DNA from: Synechococcus sp. SynAce01
GTDB lineage: Bacteria > Cyanobacteriota > Cyanobacteriia > PCC-6307 > Cyanobiaceae
DNA: 64,000 nt
Direction: 5' to 3'
Assembly: GCF_001885215.1 (NCBI RefSeq)
Contig: NZ_CP018091.1
Coordinates: 2,604,001-2,668,000 of the forward strand
The position numbers and the translations under genes were made by a program. Under the pieces are notes generated by a model. It saw only the letters and a program-made list of their open reading frames with translations, had not been told where the DNA came from and did not search any database. Of this stretch, positions 18,439 to 25,688 are shown in pieces (within the stretch, counting starts at the first letter, position 1; every line of letters begins with the position of its first letter).

Positions 18439-18741
18439 CTAACTTTTCTGTCCTTCACGGATCTCGTTGAGCAACGCGTCGAGATCGAGATCCAGCTGGG
18501 CGAGGGGATCAACGGCCTCCTCGCTCTGCCACTGGGTCTCGATGGCGCAGAGCCGTTCAGCCACGGCGCCCAAGCCCGCCTCAACGTGCAGACGCTGCAG
18601 CTCCTCAAGCAGCGCCGGCATCTTGATCGACTCAGCCCGCAGGGCCCTGCGCAGATCGGATTGGGTACGGCCGGAATGGCGCAACCAATCTTTCAAAAAC
18701 ACCTGCAGGGAATCGAGCTGTTCAGGACTCAGCGTCGCCAT
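18439..18741 (-). CDS. conserved small helical protein
   Basis: 100-residue soluble protein, helical throughout, with a segment like a helix-turn-helix (HSGRTQSDLRRALRAESIKMPALLEEL, about residues 22-48) and an acidic C-terminus (LDLDLDALLNEI). The ATG shares a base with the stop of the ykvA-like gene (TAATG), so they are coupled. It could be a small DNA-binding protein, but I do not recognise the family. Confidence 0.55.
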   Translation of the reverse strand: MATLSPEQLDSLQVFLKDWLRHSGRTQSDLRRALRAESIKMPALLEELQRLHVEAGLGAVAERLCAIETQWQSEEAVDPLAQLDLDLDALLNEIREGQKS

Positions 18742-19100
18742 TACCGGGAAGGAGGGAACCAGCGATCCAGCTTGCGCCTTGCCCGTTGGCGGATGTCCGG
18801 GGTGAGGTGGCTGCCGGTCATGCCGAGCAGGGCCGTGATCGCCACCAGGTCGTCACTGAAGCCGGCCACGGGGATGAAATCGGGGATCAGATCGAGCGGC
18901 AGCAGCAGGTAGGTCAACGCTGCCATCACCGTGATCCGCACCTGGGGAGGGGTGTTGCCATCCAGCAGCAGCTCCAGGCATTCGAGAGCAGGCAGGGCGA
19001 TGGCGCGGCCGGCGCGGCGCAGCAATCGCTGCAGCACACCCTCATCAACGACGCTGCTCTCGAGCACCTCGGTGTCAACGGTGGTTTCGGTTGAGGCCAT
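18741..19100 (-). CDS. YkvA/DUF1232 family protein
   Basis: 119-residue protein with the DUF1232 signature: a hydrophobic helix followed by LLPLDLIPDFIPVAGFSDD (about residues 66-84). A second helix follows, then a basic C-terminus. It is probably membrane-attached. ATG 19100 is preferred because the upstream codons are not conserved. It opens a run of four same-strand genes ending in psiE. Function unknown. Confidence 0.85.
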   Translation of the reverse strand: MASTETTVDTEVLESSVVDEGVLQRLLRRAGRAIALPALECLELLLDGNTPPQVRITVMAALTYLLLPLDLIPDFIPVAGFSDDLVAITALLGMTGSHLTPDIRQRARRKLDRWFPPSR

Positions 19101-19187
19101 GGGTCTATCCACAGCAATGAACTTAGCCATCATCCTTGCCCCGGACAAGACGGGCAAGTTCGGTTTTTATCCAGCGACGGTCGGTGA

Positions 19188-20117
19188 TCATCCCCTGGCT
19201 GCTTCCACCAGGCCACTTTGCAGGCCGATCCGGCGCATCTTGCGCAGGGCCCGCTGCACCACCTGGCGGCCATACTCGCGGCTGCAGCCGAGTTGTTCCG
19301 CCACTTCCGCCAGGGTTCGCCACTGGTGCCCCTGATCGAGTCCGAAGCGCAACAGCACCACGGCGCGCTCACGCTCGCTGAGATCGGAGCGATCCAACAA
19401 CTCCCAGGCCACCGCGTGGCGTTCACTGACTTCGGCTTGCTCCAGAGGTGACGGCTGGGTGCTGGGCAACACATCCAATAACTCTGAAGGGTCTGCCTTG
19501 GCGCTTACCGCCCCCTGCAGGCTGACGGTGACCGTACGCAGTTCGCAGGCCAGTAGATCTTCGAGCTGGTCAAGCGGAAGCGTGAGCTTGGCCGCCAACT
19601 GGTCGTGACTGGGGGAGGTGCCGTTCGCTTGCATCAACTCGGCCCTGGCCGCCCGCAGCCGCGTGAGCTTCTCGTTCACATTGACGGGAATCCGGATGGT
19701 TCGGCTCTGGGTGGAGAGGGCCCGGTTCAGCCCCTGACGAATCCACCAATAGGCATAGGTGCTGAAGCGATGACCACGGGTGGGATCATATTTTTCAACG
19801 GCCCGGCACAGGCCGATCGTGCCTTCTTGAATCAGATCGAGCAGATCAAGGCCCTTGCCCTGATAGCGCTTGGCCAGATTGACGACGAGACGCAAGTTTC
19901 CGACCACCATCTGGTCCTTGGCCCTGGTGCCGTTGCGGATGTGGCGACGCTCCAGGTCGGAGTACAGGCAAGCTGTTCCTGTGCCACCGGAAAGCCTGCA
20001 GCGTTCGGTGAGGGCCACCATGCTCTGCACTTTTCGGCCCAGGGTGAGTTCCTGAACCGGGGTGAGCAATGGATGGCGACCGATCTCAGCGAGATAGGAA
20101 CTGAGTGAACTGGACAT
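19188..20117 (-). CDS. group 2 sigma-70 factor
   Basis: 309-residue RNA polymerase sigma factor. Region 1.2 (SLSSYLAEIGRHPLLTPVQE) opens the protein; region 2 has NLRLVVNLAKRYQGKGLDLLDLIQEG and YDPTRGHRFSTYAYWWIRQ (2.3/2.4); region 3 has RTIRIPVNVNEKL; region 4 has the helix-turn-helix WRTLAEVAEQLGCSREYGRQV. The short N-terminus without region 1.1 marks a non-essential group 2 sigma (SigB/C/D/E type) used in stress, light or stationary phase. An insertion of about 20 residues after region 1.2 (CRLSGGTGTACLYSD) is unusual. Stands alone. Confidence 0.92.
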   Translation of the reverse strand: MSSSLSSYLAEIGRHPLLTPVQELTLGRKVQSMVALTERCRLSGGTGTACLYSDLERRHIRNGTRAKDQMVVGNLRLVVNLAKRYQGKGLDLLDLIQEGTIGLCRAVEKYDPTRGHRFSTYAYWWIRQGLNRALSTQSRTIRIPVNVNEKLTRLRAARAELMQANGTSPSHDQLAAKLTLPLDQLEDLLACELRTVTVSLQGAVSAKADPSELLDVLPSTQPSPLEQAEVSERHAVAWELLDRSDLSERERAVVLLRFGLDQGHQWRTLAEVAEQLGCSREYGRQVVQRALRKMRRIGLQSGLVEAARG

Positions 20118-20296
20118 GGAACTCTCAGCAGCTTGGCTGATTCAAATTACGGTGCTTTTGGGCCAGTCCATCTAGCCCCTACGAATCAACAGGTTGGCTA
20201 CTGATTTTGTTCCAAAATCATTAGTTTTTATACCGAGTTGAAGCGCCATCGCGGCCTGCGCTCGTGTCAGCCCAGGGGGCCGCTACCGTCGGCGAA

Positions 20297-20902
20297 ATGG
20301 CACCCGCGATGAGCGCTCTCGACGCCTTTCCTGCCCAGATCCTCTCTGGCTTTCTGCAGCAAGGACTTTCTCTGCCCGCACTTTCACTGCCTGGTCTCTC
20401 CCTGCCAGGCCTCTCCCTGCCTGGGTTCGTGTTTCCCAGCGGCGTGCTGCCCAGTGCGGCGGTGGCCTACGTCCACTACCTCAGTTTCATGGTCTGCTTC
20501 GGCGCGCTCGTGCTGGAGCGCCGCCTGATCAAGGCCGACCCGGCCAGGGGGGAAGCGATCCTGATGGTGGTCACCGACGTGGTGTACGGCATCGCTGCCT
20601 TGGCGGTGCTGGTCAGCGGCATCCTGCGGGTGCTGCATTACGGCCAGGGCAGCAGCTTCTATACGGAAAATCCCCTGTTCTGGTGGAAGGTGGGCGTCTA
20701 CCTGGCTGTCGGCGCCCTCTCCCTGTATCCCACGATCACCTACATCCTCTGGGCGATTCCGCTGCGCAAGGGTGATCTGCCCCAAGTGAGCGAAGCCCTG
20801 GCCACGCGCCTGCGCTGGGTGCTGAATATCGAATTGGCTGGCTTCGCCACCATCCCCTTGCTCGCCACCTTGATGGCCAGGGGCGTCGGTCTGCCCGGCT
20901 GA
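20297..20902 (+). CDS. DUF2214 family membrane protein
   Basis: 201-residue membrane protein with four helices. The DUF2214 body runs from AVAYVHYLSFMVCFGALVLERRL to the C-terminus, with ENPLFWWKVGVYLAVGALSLYPT characteristic. Before it lies a low-complexity stretch of repeated LSLPG units (about residues 30-46), which is not part of the family. ATG 20297 is chosen; GTG 20264 and ATG 20309 are alternatives. Function unknown; the histidine near the first helix could hold a cofactor. Confidence 0.75.
   Translation: MAPAMSALDAFPAQILSGFLQQGLSLPALSLPGLSLPGLSLPGFVFPSGVLPSAAVAYVHYLSFMVCFGALVLERRLIKADPARGEAILMVVTDVVYGIAALAVLVSGILRVLHYGQGSSFYTENPLFWWKVGVYLAVGALSLYPTITYILWAIPLRKGDLPQVSEALATRLRWVLNIELAGFATIPLLATLMARGVGLPG
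20361..20424 (+). repeat. 15-base tandem repeats encoding LSLPG
   Basis: About four imperfect copies of a 15-base unit (CTCTCCCTGCCAGGC type), in frame within the DUF2214 gene, so copy changes would keep the frame. Confidence 0.8.
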
Positions 20903-20904
20903 AG

Positions 20905-21744
20905 GTGGTGGATCGAAGCGCCGTTTGTTTGAGGGCCATCACGCTGCTGGGAATTGGTCTGGGCCTGCCTTTGCCAGCTCTGGCGAGCGATCGCTGCCCG
21001 CCTGCGCAAGCCAGCCGGCCGTGGCAAGAGCCTGCCACCAGCCCAGCAGCCAGCCCAATGGCCCACCCAGCGGCCAGCTCAGAGGGGCAGGCGGCAGGCG
21101 AGGTGGCGCCTGATTCCGGCGACTACCGCCAAGCCCTCGATCCTTCTGTCGCCGGCTGGCCCGTGCTGGCCCATTGGTGCGTCTGGGTGGAGCCGACCAG
21201 CCTGGAAGGTCCGGGCGCTCGCTTTGAGCAGCGCTGGCTGACGGCCGTGGAATCGGCCCTGGGGCAATGGCAGGGTCACCTGCCGCTGCAGCGGGTCAAC
21301 GATCCAGCCCGGGCGCAGGTGTTCGTTCGCCGCCGCCGCCCCCCGCTGATCTCCCTGGAACCAGGCCAGAGACGCGCCAGCCATGGCCGGGCCAGCCTGA
21401 CCCTGCAAGAGACTGAACGCCAGGGGGTCTGGCGCCTTGAGCCGCGCGTAGAGGTGTTGATCAGCCCGGATCAGCGCCGCGAAGCCACTGAAGCCACGGC
21501 CCTGCATGAGCTCGGCCATGCCTTCGGGCTCTGGGGCCATAGCCCCGAGGCCAGCGACGCGATGGCTGCGGTGCCAGGCGCCGTGCCGGTGCTGCAGCTC
21601 ACGGCCCGTGATCTGGCCACCCTGCGCTGGCTCTATGCCCAACCCAGTCGCTTCGGTGTGCTACAGCCCCTGAATGAGCTTGAGATTGGGCCCGGCAAAA
21701 AGAGATCTCCTGAAACGTCTGCCGCTGGTCAGGACGGCTCCTGA
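20905..21744 (+). CDS. exported metzincin-like zinc peptidase
   Basis: 279-residue protein with a signal peptide (to about residue 28, PALAS) and an Ala/Pro/Ser-rich linker to about 70. The extended zinc motif HELGHAFGLWGH at 201-212 matches HExxHxxGxxH of metzincins, and Met220 (SDAM) is a plausible Met-turn. It thus resembles matrixin-type proteases acting in the periplasm or outside. Start is one of two adjacent GTG codons, two bases after the upstream gene. Its 3' end overlaps hisIE by 16 bases. Substrate unknown. Confidence 0.8.
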   Translation: MVDRSAVCLRAITLLGIGLGLPLPALASDRCPPAQASRPWQEPATSPAASPMAHPAASSEGQAAGEVAPDSGDYRQALDPSVAGWPVLAHWCVWVEPTSLEGPGARFEQRWLTAVESALGQWQGHLPLQRVNDPARAQVFVRRRRPPLISLEPGQRRASHGRASLTLQETERQGVWRLEPRVEVLISPDQRREATEATALHELGHAFGLWGHSPEASDAMAAVPGAVPVLQLTARDLATLRWLYAQPSRFGVLQPLNELEIGPGKKRSPETSAAGQDGS

Positions 21745-22493
21745 GTGCGCCTTGGCGCTCCTCGCCGGGCCGCCAGCACCTCCTGCACCCGCCGCCAGGG
21801 GACGCCGTGGTGGGCCAGGGCCACCTGCAGGTGAAAGATCAGATCGGCCGCTTCGCCGGCAATGGCAGCGGCATCGTCGTCCTTGCAGGCCATCACGAAC
21901 TCAGCGCTCTCCTCGCCGATCTTCTTGAGGATGCTGTTGTCACCGCCTTCCAGCAGCTTGTTGGTATAGCTGCCGGGTTCGGGATGGTCGCGGCGCCCAT
22001 TGATCACCCGCGCCAGTTCGCTGCAGGCATCGGCCGGCGGCTGGGCACCAGCGTTCAGGCGTTCTGCGCTGATGCCTGTTGCTGTCAATCCATCTGCGAA
22101 GAAGCAGCTGCGGGCGCCGGTGTGGCAGGCCACGTCTCCGCGTTGCTCGATGCTCAGCAGCAACACATCGGCGTCACAGTCGTAGCGGAGGCCGCGCAGG
22201 GTCTGGATATGGCCGCTTGTGGCACCCTTGTGCCAGAGCTCCTGACGCGAGCGGCTCCAGTAGTGCACCTCGCCAGTGGCCAGGGTCTGCTCGATCGCTT
22301 CGGCGTTCATCCAGGCCAGCATCAGCACGGCCCCGTCGAGCCAGTCCTGGGCGATGGCGGGAATCAGACCCGCCGCGTTAAAACGCAGTACCCCAATCAG
22401 CTCAGGCCATGGCAGGGAGCCAGCGGCGGTGCGGCGGGGCTGAAATGATGCCTCCAAGGCCTGCAGTGTCGAGTGGCTGCGATCCTCCCCCAT
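21729..22493 (-). CDS. hisIE: bifunctional HisIE
   Basis: 254-residue fusion for two steps of histidine synthesis: phosphoribosyl-AMP cyclohydrolase (HisI, about residues 38-150) and phosphoribosyl-ATP pyrophosphatase (HisE, about 165-250). HisI shows WMNAEAIEQTL, YWSRSRQELWHKGATSG, CDADVLLL and the zinc/catalytic CHTGARSCFF; HisE shows GSYTNKLLEGG, KIGEESAEFVMACK and EAADLIFHLQV. The start is uncertain: ATG 22493 gives about 35 residues before the conserved LRFNAAGLIPAIAQD, and no ATG lies closer. With this start it is only three bases from the divergent QueD-like ATG. Confidence 0.93.
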   Translation of the reverse strand: MGEDRSHSTLQALEASFQPRRTAAGSLPWPELIGVLRFNAAGLIPAIAQDWLDGAVLMLAWMNAEAIEQTLATGEVHYWSRSRQELWHKGATSGHIQTLRGLRYDCDADVLLLSIEQRGDVACHTGARSCFFADGLTATGISAERLNAGAQPPADACSELARVINGRRDHPEPGSYTNKLLEGGDNSILKKIGEESAEFVMACKDDDAAAIAGEAADLIFHLQVALAHHGVPWRRVQEVLAARRGAPRRTQEPS

Positions 22494-22496
22494 CCC

Positions 22497-22982
22497 ATGA
22501 CGGCAGCACCAGCGGCGGCCTACAGCTGCTCCAAACAGTTCAGCGGCTACCCCTGCTGCCACCGCCAGTGGCGCCACAGCGGCCACTGCCGTTTCGTGCA
22601 CGGCTACAGCCGCAGCTTCACCTTCTGGTTCCGGGCCCACCAACGCGATGCCAACGGCTTCGTGGTTGATTTCTCCGGCTTGCAGGCCCTCGAAGCCCAG
22701 CTCGCCAAGCAGTTCGATCACACCTTTCTTGTCAATGCCGACGACCCATTGCTGGAGCAGTGGCGCGAGCTCGAGGCCCAGGGCGGCCTGGATCTGCGCG
22801 TGATGGCCAACGTGGGCATGGAGGCCAGCGCCGAGCTGGTCTGGGGCTGGGCCAATGCCCTGTTGCAGAACCAGGAATCCGGCCGGGCCTGCTGCTGGAA
22901 GGCCGAAGCCCGCGAGAACGAGAAGAACGCGGCCTGCTTCGAGGCGATTCCCGCCTGGTTCCAGCTGCGGGCCGACAGCTGA
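22497..22982 (+). CDS. QueD-like 6-pyruvoyl-tetrahydropterin synthase family protein
   Basis: 161-residue T-fold protein of the QueD/PTPS family, which makes pterin or 7-deazaguanine precursors. The N-terminal SCSKQFSGYPCCHRQWRH and GHCRFVHGYSRSF replace the usual zinc-binding HGH with HGY (His35, Tyr37), so the zinc site is atypical. NGFVVDFSGL, FDHTFLVN and the Glu near VGMEASAELVW are typical of the family. Its stop overlaps the next ATG by one base (TGATG). Placement with transporters in a zinc-related block suggests a zinc-linked paralogue rather than housekeeping QueD, which is inference. Confidence 0.75.
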   Translation: MTAAPAAAYSCSKQFSGYPCCHRQWRHSGHCRFVHGYSRSFTFWFRAHQRDANGFVVDFSGLQALEAQLAKQFDHTFLVNADDPLLEQWRELEAQGGLDLRVMANVGMEASAELVWGWANALLQNQESGRACCWKAEARENEKNAACFEAIPAWFQLRADS

Positions 22983-23956
22983 TGGGTCTGCAGCGTCTGG
23001 CCACCACCTGGGCCCTGTTCCAGGCCTTGCTCGTTGAAGCGATGCCGTTTCTGCTGATCGGTGTGGCGATCGCCACCTTGGCGCGCTGGCTGAGCCCTGG
23101 CGGTCGCTGGGTGCGGAAGCTGCCAAGCCAACCGCTGCTCGGGCCGCTCAGCGGCGCTGCCCTCGGTTTCGCCCTGCCGGCCTGCGAATGCGGCAATGTG
23201 CCGGTGGCCCGGCGGCTGCTGGCCTCCGGTGCGCCCCTGGGCGCGGCGCTGGGGTTCCTGTTCGCCGCTCCGGTGCTCAACCCGATTGTGCTGGCCAGCA
23301 CCTGGGCCGCCTTCCCGGATAAGCCCTGGTTGTTGCTGGCCCGGCCCCTGGGCGCCGTGGTGGTGGCCGTGGCGCTGGCCACCCTGCTGGGCCAACGCTC
23401 CGAAGCCCTGCTGCTCACCCCGGAGCTGCTGGAAGAACGGCGTCTGAGCCAACCGCTCAGCCAGGTTTCGCTGCTGGATCGCCGCAGCGGATTGATCGGC
23501 AGCCAGCCGCCGACGCCGCTGCCGGCCGACGTGCCGGTGCGACGACAGCCGCTGGCGGAGGTGCTGGGCCACGGCAGCTCGGAATTTCTTGGCCTGGCCC
23601 TGCTGCTGGTGTTCGGCTGCCTGATCGCGGCATTGGTCCAAACCGTGCTGCCGCGCAGCTGGCTGCTGGCCGTGGGAGGGGCACCAACCCTCTCGATCCT
23701 CAGCTTGATGCTGCTGAGCCTGGTCGTGTCGGTGTGCTCGAGCGTGGATGCCTTCCTGGCCTTGGGGTTCGCCGCCCAGGTCACACCCGGTGCCCTGCTG
23801 GCCTTCCTGCTGCTGGGGCCGGTGATCGACCTCAAGCTGATCGGCCTGTTCGGCGTCTTGCTGCGCCCGCGCGCCATCCTGCTCACGGCAGCAGGAGCAG
23901 GTCTGGTGGTGCTGTTGATTGGCCAATGGGCGAATCTGATCCTGTTACTTGATTAG
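22982..23956 (+). CDS. putative permease (DUF318/ArsP-like)
   Basis: 324-residue inner-membrane protein with eight or so helices and the family motif PACECGNVP (about residues 61-69), also FAAPVLNPIV and VCSSVDAFLALGF. These two-part permeases occur next to TIGR03943 proteins, as here, and are often tied to metal regulons. The reading frame now ends LLD-TAG inside the left end of the IS element. Removing the element restores a TGA two codons earlier that overlaps the ATG of the TIGR03943 gene. Transported solute is unknown. Confidence 0.8.
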   Translation: MGLQRLATTWALFQALLVEAMPFLLIGVAIATLARWLSPGGRWVRKLPSQPLLGPLSGAALGFALPACECGNVPVARRLLASGAPLGAALGFLFAAPVLNPIVLASTWAAFPDKPWLLLARPLGAVVVAVALATLLGQRSEALLLTPELLEERRLSQPLSQVSLLDRRSGLIGSQPPTPLPADVPVRRQPLAEVLGHGSSEFLGLALLLVFGCLIAALVQTVLPRSWLLAVGGAPTLSILSLMLLSLVVSVCSSVDAFLALGFAAQVTPGALLAFLLLGPVIDLKLIGLFGVLLRPRAILLTAAGAGLVVLLIGQWANLILLLD

Positions 23957-24981
23957 GCAGCAAGCTCCGCAGGCAGCCCTTTTGGGACCTAGGCTGGTAC
24001 GCATATACCAGTCGTCACTGCCATGGCTATGAATCGGATCCAGTTCCAGGCCAGCCTGTCGCTGCCCCAGTTTATTGAGCTCTACGGAACCGAGCAAAAA
24101 TGTGAAGTTGCCCTGGAACAGGCGCGCTGGCCTGATGGTTTCCGTTGCCCACGTTGTGAGGGCAAGGAGTACGGGCTCATCATTGGCAGGCGCCACAAGC
24201 GCTATCAGTGCCGGAGCTGTCGTCATCAAGCCACCCTCACGGCCGGTACCATCTTGGAGGCAACAAAGTTACCTCTGACCACCTGGTTCCTTGCCTTCTA
24301 CCTCGTCGGCCAAGCCAAGACAGGAATCTCCTCACTAGCTCTGAGGCGTCATCTCGGTGTGAACTACCGAACGGCATGGTTGCTTCAGAACAAGATCATG
24401 CAGGCAATGAAAGAACGTGATGGCGCCTATGTCCTCAGAGGAAGGGTGCAGGTGGATGATGCCTACCTTGGCGGAGAACGCTGTGGTGGCAAGCCTGGTC
24501 GTGGATCGGAGAACAAGGTGCCGGTCGTGGCAGCCGTCTCTGTCGATGAGGCGGGCCACCCCCGGTATATAAAACTTGCCACCGTGCCCACGTTCTCTTT
24601 TGCCGCTATTGCTGATTGGGCCCAAGATTCACTGGCGATAGGCTGTGAAGTGATCTCCGATGGGCTGGCTTGCTTTCGCGCCGTTGCAGAAGTCGGTTGC
24701 TTCCATCATCCTGTGGTCGTAAAGGGTCGTCATCCCAATGAATTACCAGAATTCCGTTGGATTAACACGGTGCTCAGCAACTTGAAAACCAGCTTCAGCG
24801 GCAGCTTCCATGCCCTTCGCTTCGAAAAGTACGCTGATCGCTACTTGGGCGCCTTCAGCTACCGCTTCAATCGGCGGTTCAATCTGGCGGCAATGACCGA
24901 GCGTGTGGTTCATGCCATCTGCAGCTGTCAAGCACGGCCGGAACGACTCCTGAGGTGTGCGGAGTTTGCTACCTAATCGAG
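23948..24981 (+). mobile_element. IS1595-family insertion sequence
   Basis: 1034-base element with terminal inverted repeats of 24 bases, 21 matching (23948-23971 and 24958-24981), and flanked by an 8-base direct repeat TCCTGTTA (23940-23947 and 24982-24989), the duplication size of the IS1595 family. It carries one intact transposase gene whose stop lies inside the right repeat. Intact ends and exact duplication indicate a recent insertion. Confidence 0.93.
24023..24976 (+). CDS. IS1595-family transposase
   Basis: 317-residue transposase of the ISXO2-like DDE type. An N-terminal zinc ribbon (CPRC at about 42-45 and CRSC at about 63-66) is followed by a helix-turn-helix and the catalytic core, with the first Asp in VQVDDAYLGGE, a second in EVISDGLACF, and the last acidic/Asn region in GRHPNELPEFRWINTVLSNLKT and FSGSFHALRFEKYADRYLGAFSYRFNRRF. 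It looks full length. ATG 24023, with 24029 as alternative. Confidence 0.93.
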   Translation: MAMNRIQFQASLSLPQFIELYGTEQKCEVALEQARWPDGFRCPRCEGKEYGLIIGRRHKRYQCRSCRHQATLTAGTILEATKLPLTTWFLAFYLVGQAKTGISSLALRRHLGVNYRTAWLLQNKIMQAMKERDGAYVLRGRVQVDDAYLGGERCGGKPGRGSENKVPVVAAVSVDEAGHPRYIKLATVPTFSFAAIADWAQDSLAIGCEVISDGLACFRAVAEVGCFHHPVVVKGRHPNELPEFRWINTVLSNLKTSFSGSFHALRFEKYADRYLGAFSYRFNRRFNLAAMTERVVHAICSCQARPERLLRCAEFAT

Positions 24982-24988
24982 TCCTGTT

Positions 24989-25678
24989 ATGAGCTGGCGA
25001 CCTGGCTTCAACAGCGGCCTCAAGGCCCTGAGCCTGGGGCTCTGGGGGGTGGTGCTGGTGCAGAGCGGCGCCAGTGGCCGTCTCGACCTGCTCCTGCGCG
25101 CCGTCTTCCATCCGCTGGTGTGGATCAGTGGCGGGCTGCTGCTGGCGCTGGCCGTGCTCGAACTGGTCAGCGGTCAGGAGGCGCCGCTACCACGGCGCCA
25201 GCGCCTGGGCTTTCTGGCGGGCTGCCTGGCGGCGTTGGCGGTGTTGCTGCTGCCGCCGGTGCCCTCCTTCGCCGACCTGGCCGCCAACCGCAGCCAGGAC
25301 TTTCAACCGGGCCCGGGCCTTAATTTCGTTGTGCCACCGGGCCAACGCAGCCTCACCGAGTGGGTGCGCCTGCTGCGCAGCGAACCGGACCCCAAGCTGC
25401 ACCAGGGCGATCCGGTCAAGATCAGCGGCTTCGTGCTACCCGTGCCGGGTGATCGCCCCCAGCTGGCGCGCCTGCTGGTGCGCTGTTGCCTGGTCGATGC
25501 GGTGCCGGTGGGCCTGCCCGTGCTCTGGCCTGCTGATCAACCCACCCCCGAAGCCGATCTGTGGTTGGCGATTGAAGGGGTGATGGAGAACGAAACCGTG
25601 GCCGGCCAGAATCGCAGTGTGGTGCGGGTGCGCCAGGTCCGCCCGATCCCCCGCCCCCAACGGCCGCTGGAACCATGA
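24989..25678 (+). CDS. TIGR03943 family protein, permease partner
   Basis: 229-residue membrane protein. Two or three helices fill the first 90 residues; the remainder is a soluble domain with GDPVKISGFVLPV and LLVRCCLVDAVPVGLPV, typical of TIGR03943 (YcgQ-like) proteins, which pair with the preceding permease. Its ATG begins in the last base of the right-hand IS target duplication, so the gene was rebuilt intact by the insertion, but it is now cut off from the permease transcript unless the IS drives it. Role probably in solute or metal transport. Confidence 0.8.
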   Translation: MSWRPGFNSGLKALSLGLWGVVLVQSGASGRLDLLLRAVFHPLVWISGGLLLALAVLELVSGQEAPLPRRQRLGFLAGCLAALAVLLLPPVPSFADLAANRSQDFQPGPGLNFVVPPGQRSLTEWVRLLRSEPDPKLHQGDPVKISGFVLPVPGDRPQLARLLVRCCLVDAVPVGLPVLWPADQPTPEADLWLAIEGVMENETVAGQNRSVVRVRQVRPIPRPQRPLEP

Positions 25679-25688
25679 AAGGCCTGCG

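Noticed and set aside
22718-23926. 400-codon minus-strand frame over the permease gene
   Set aside because: Gln/Arg-rich shadow of the permease; the plus strand encodes membrane helices and the PACECGNVP motif.
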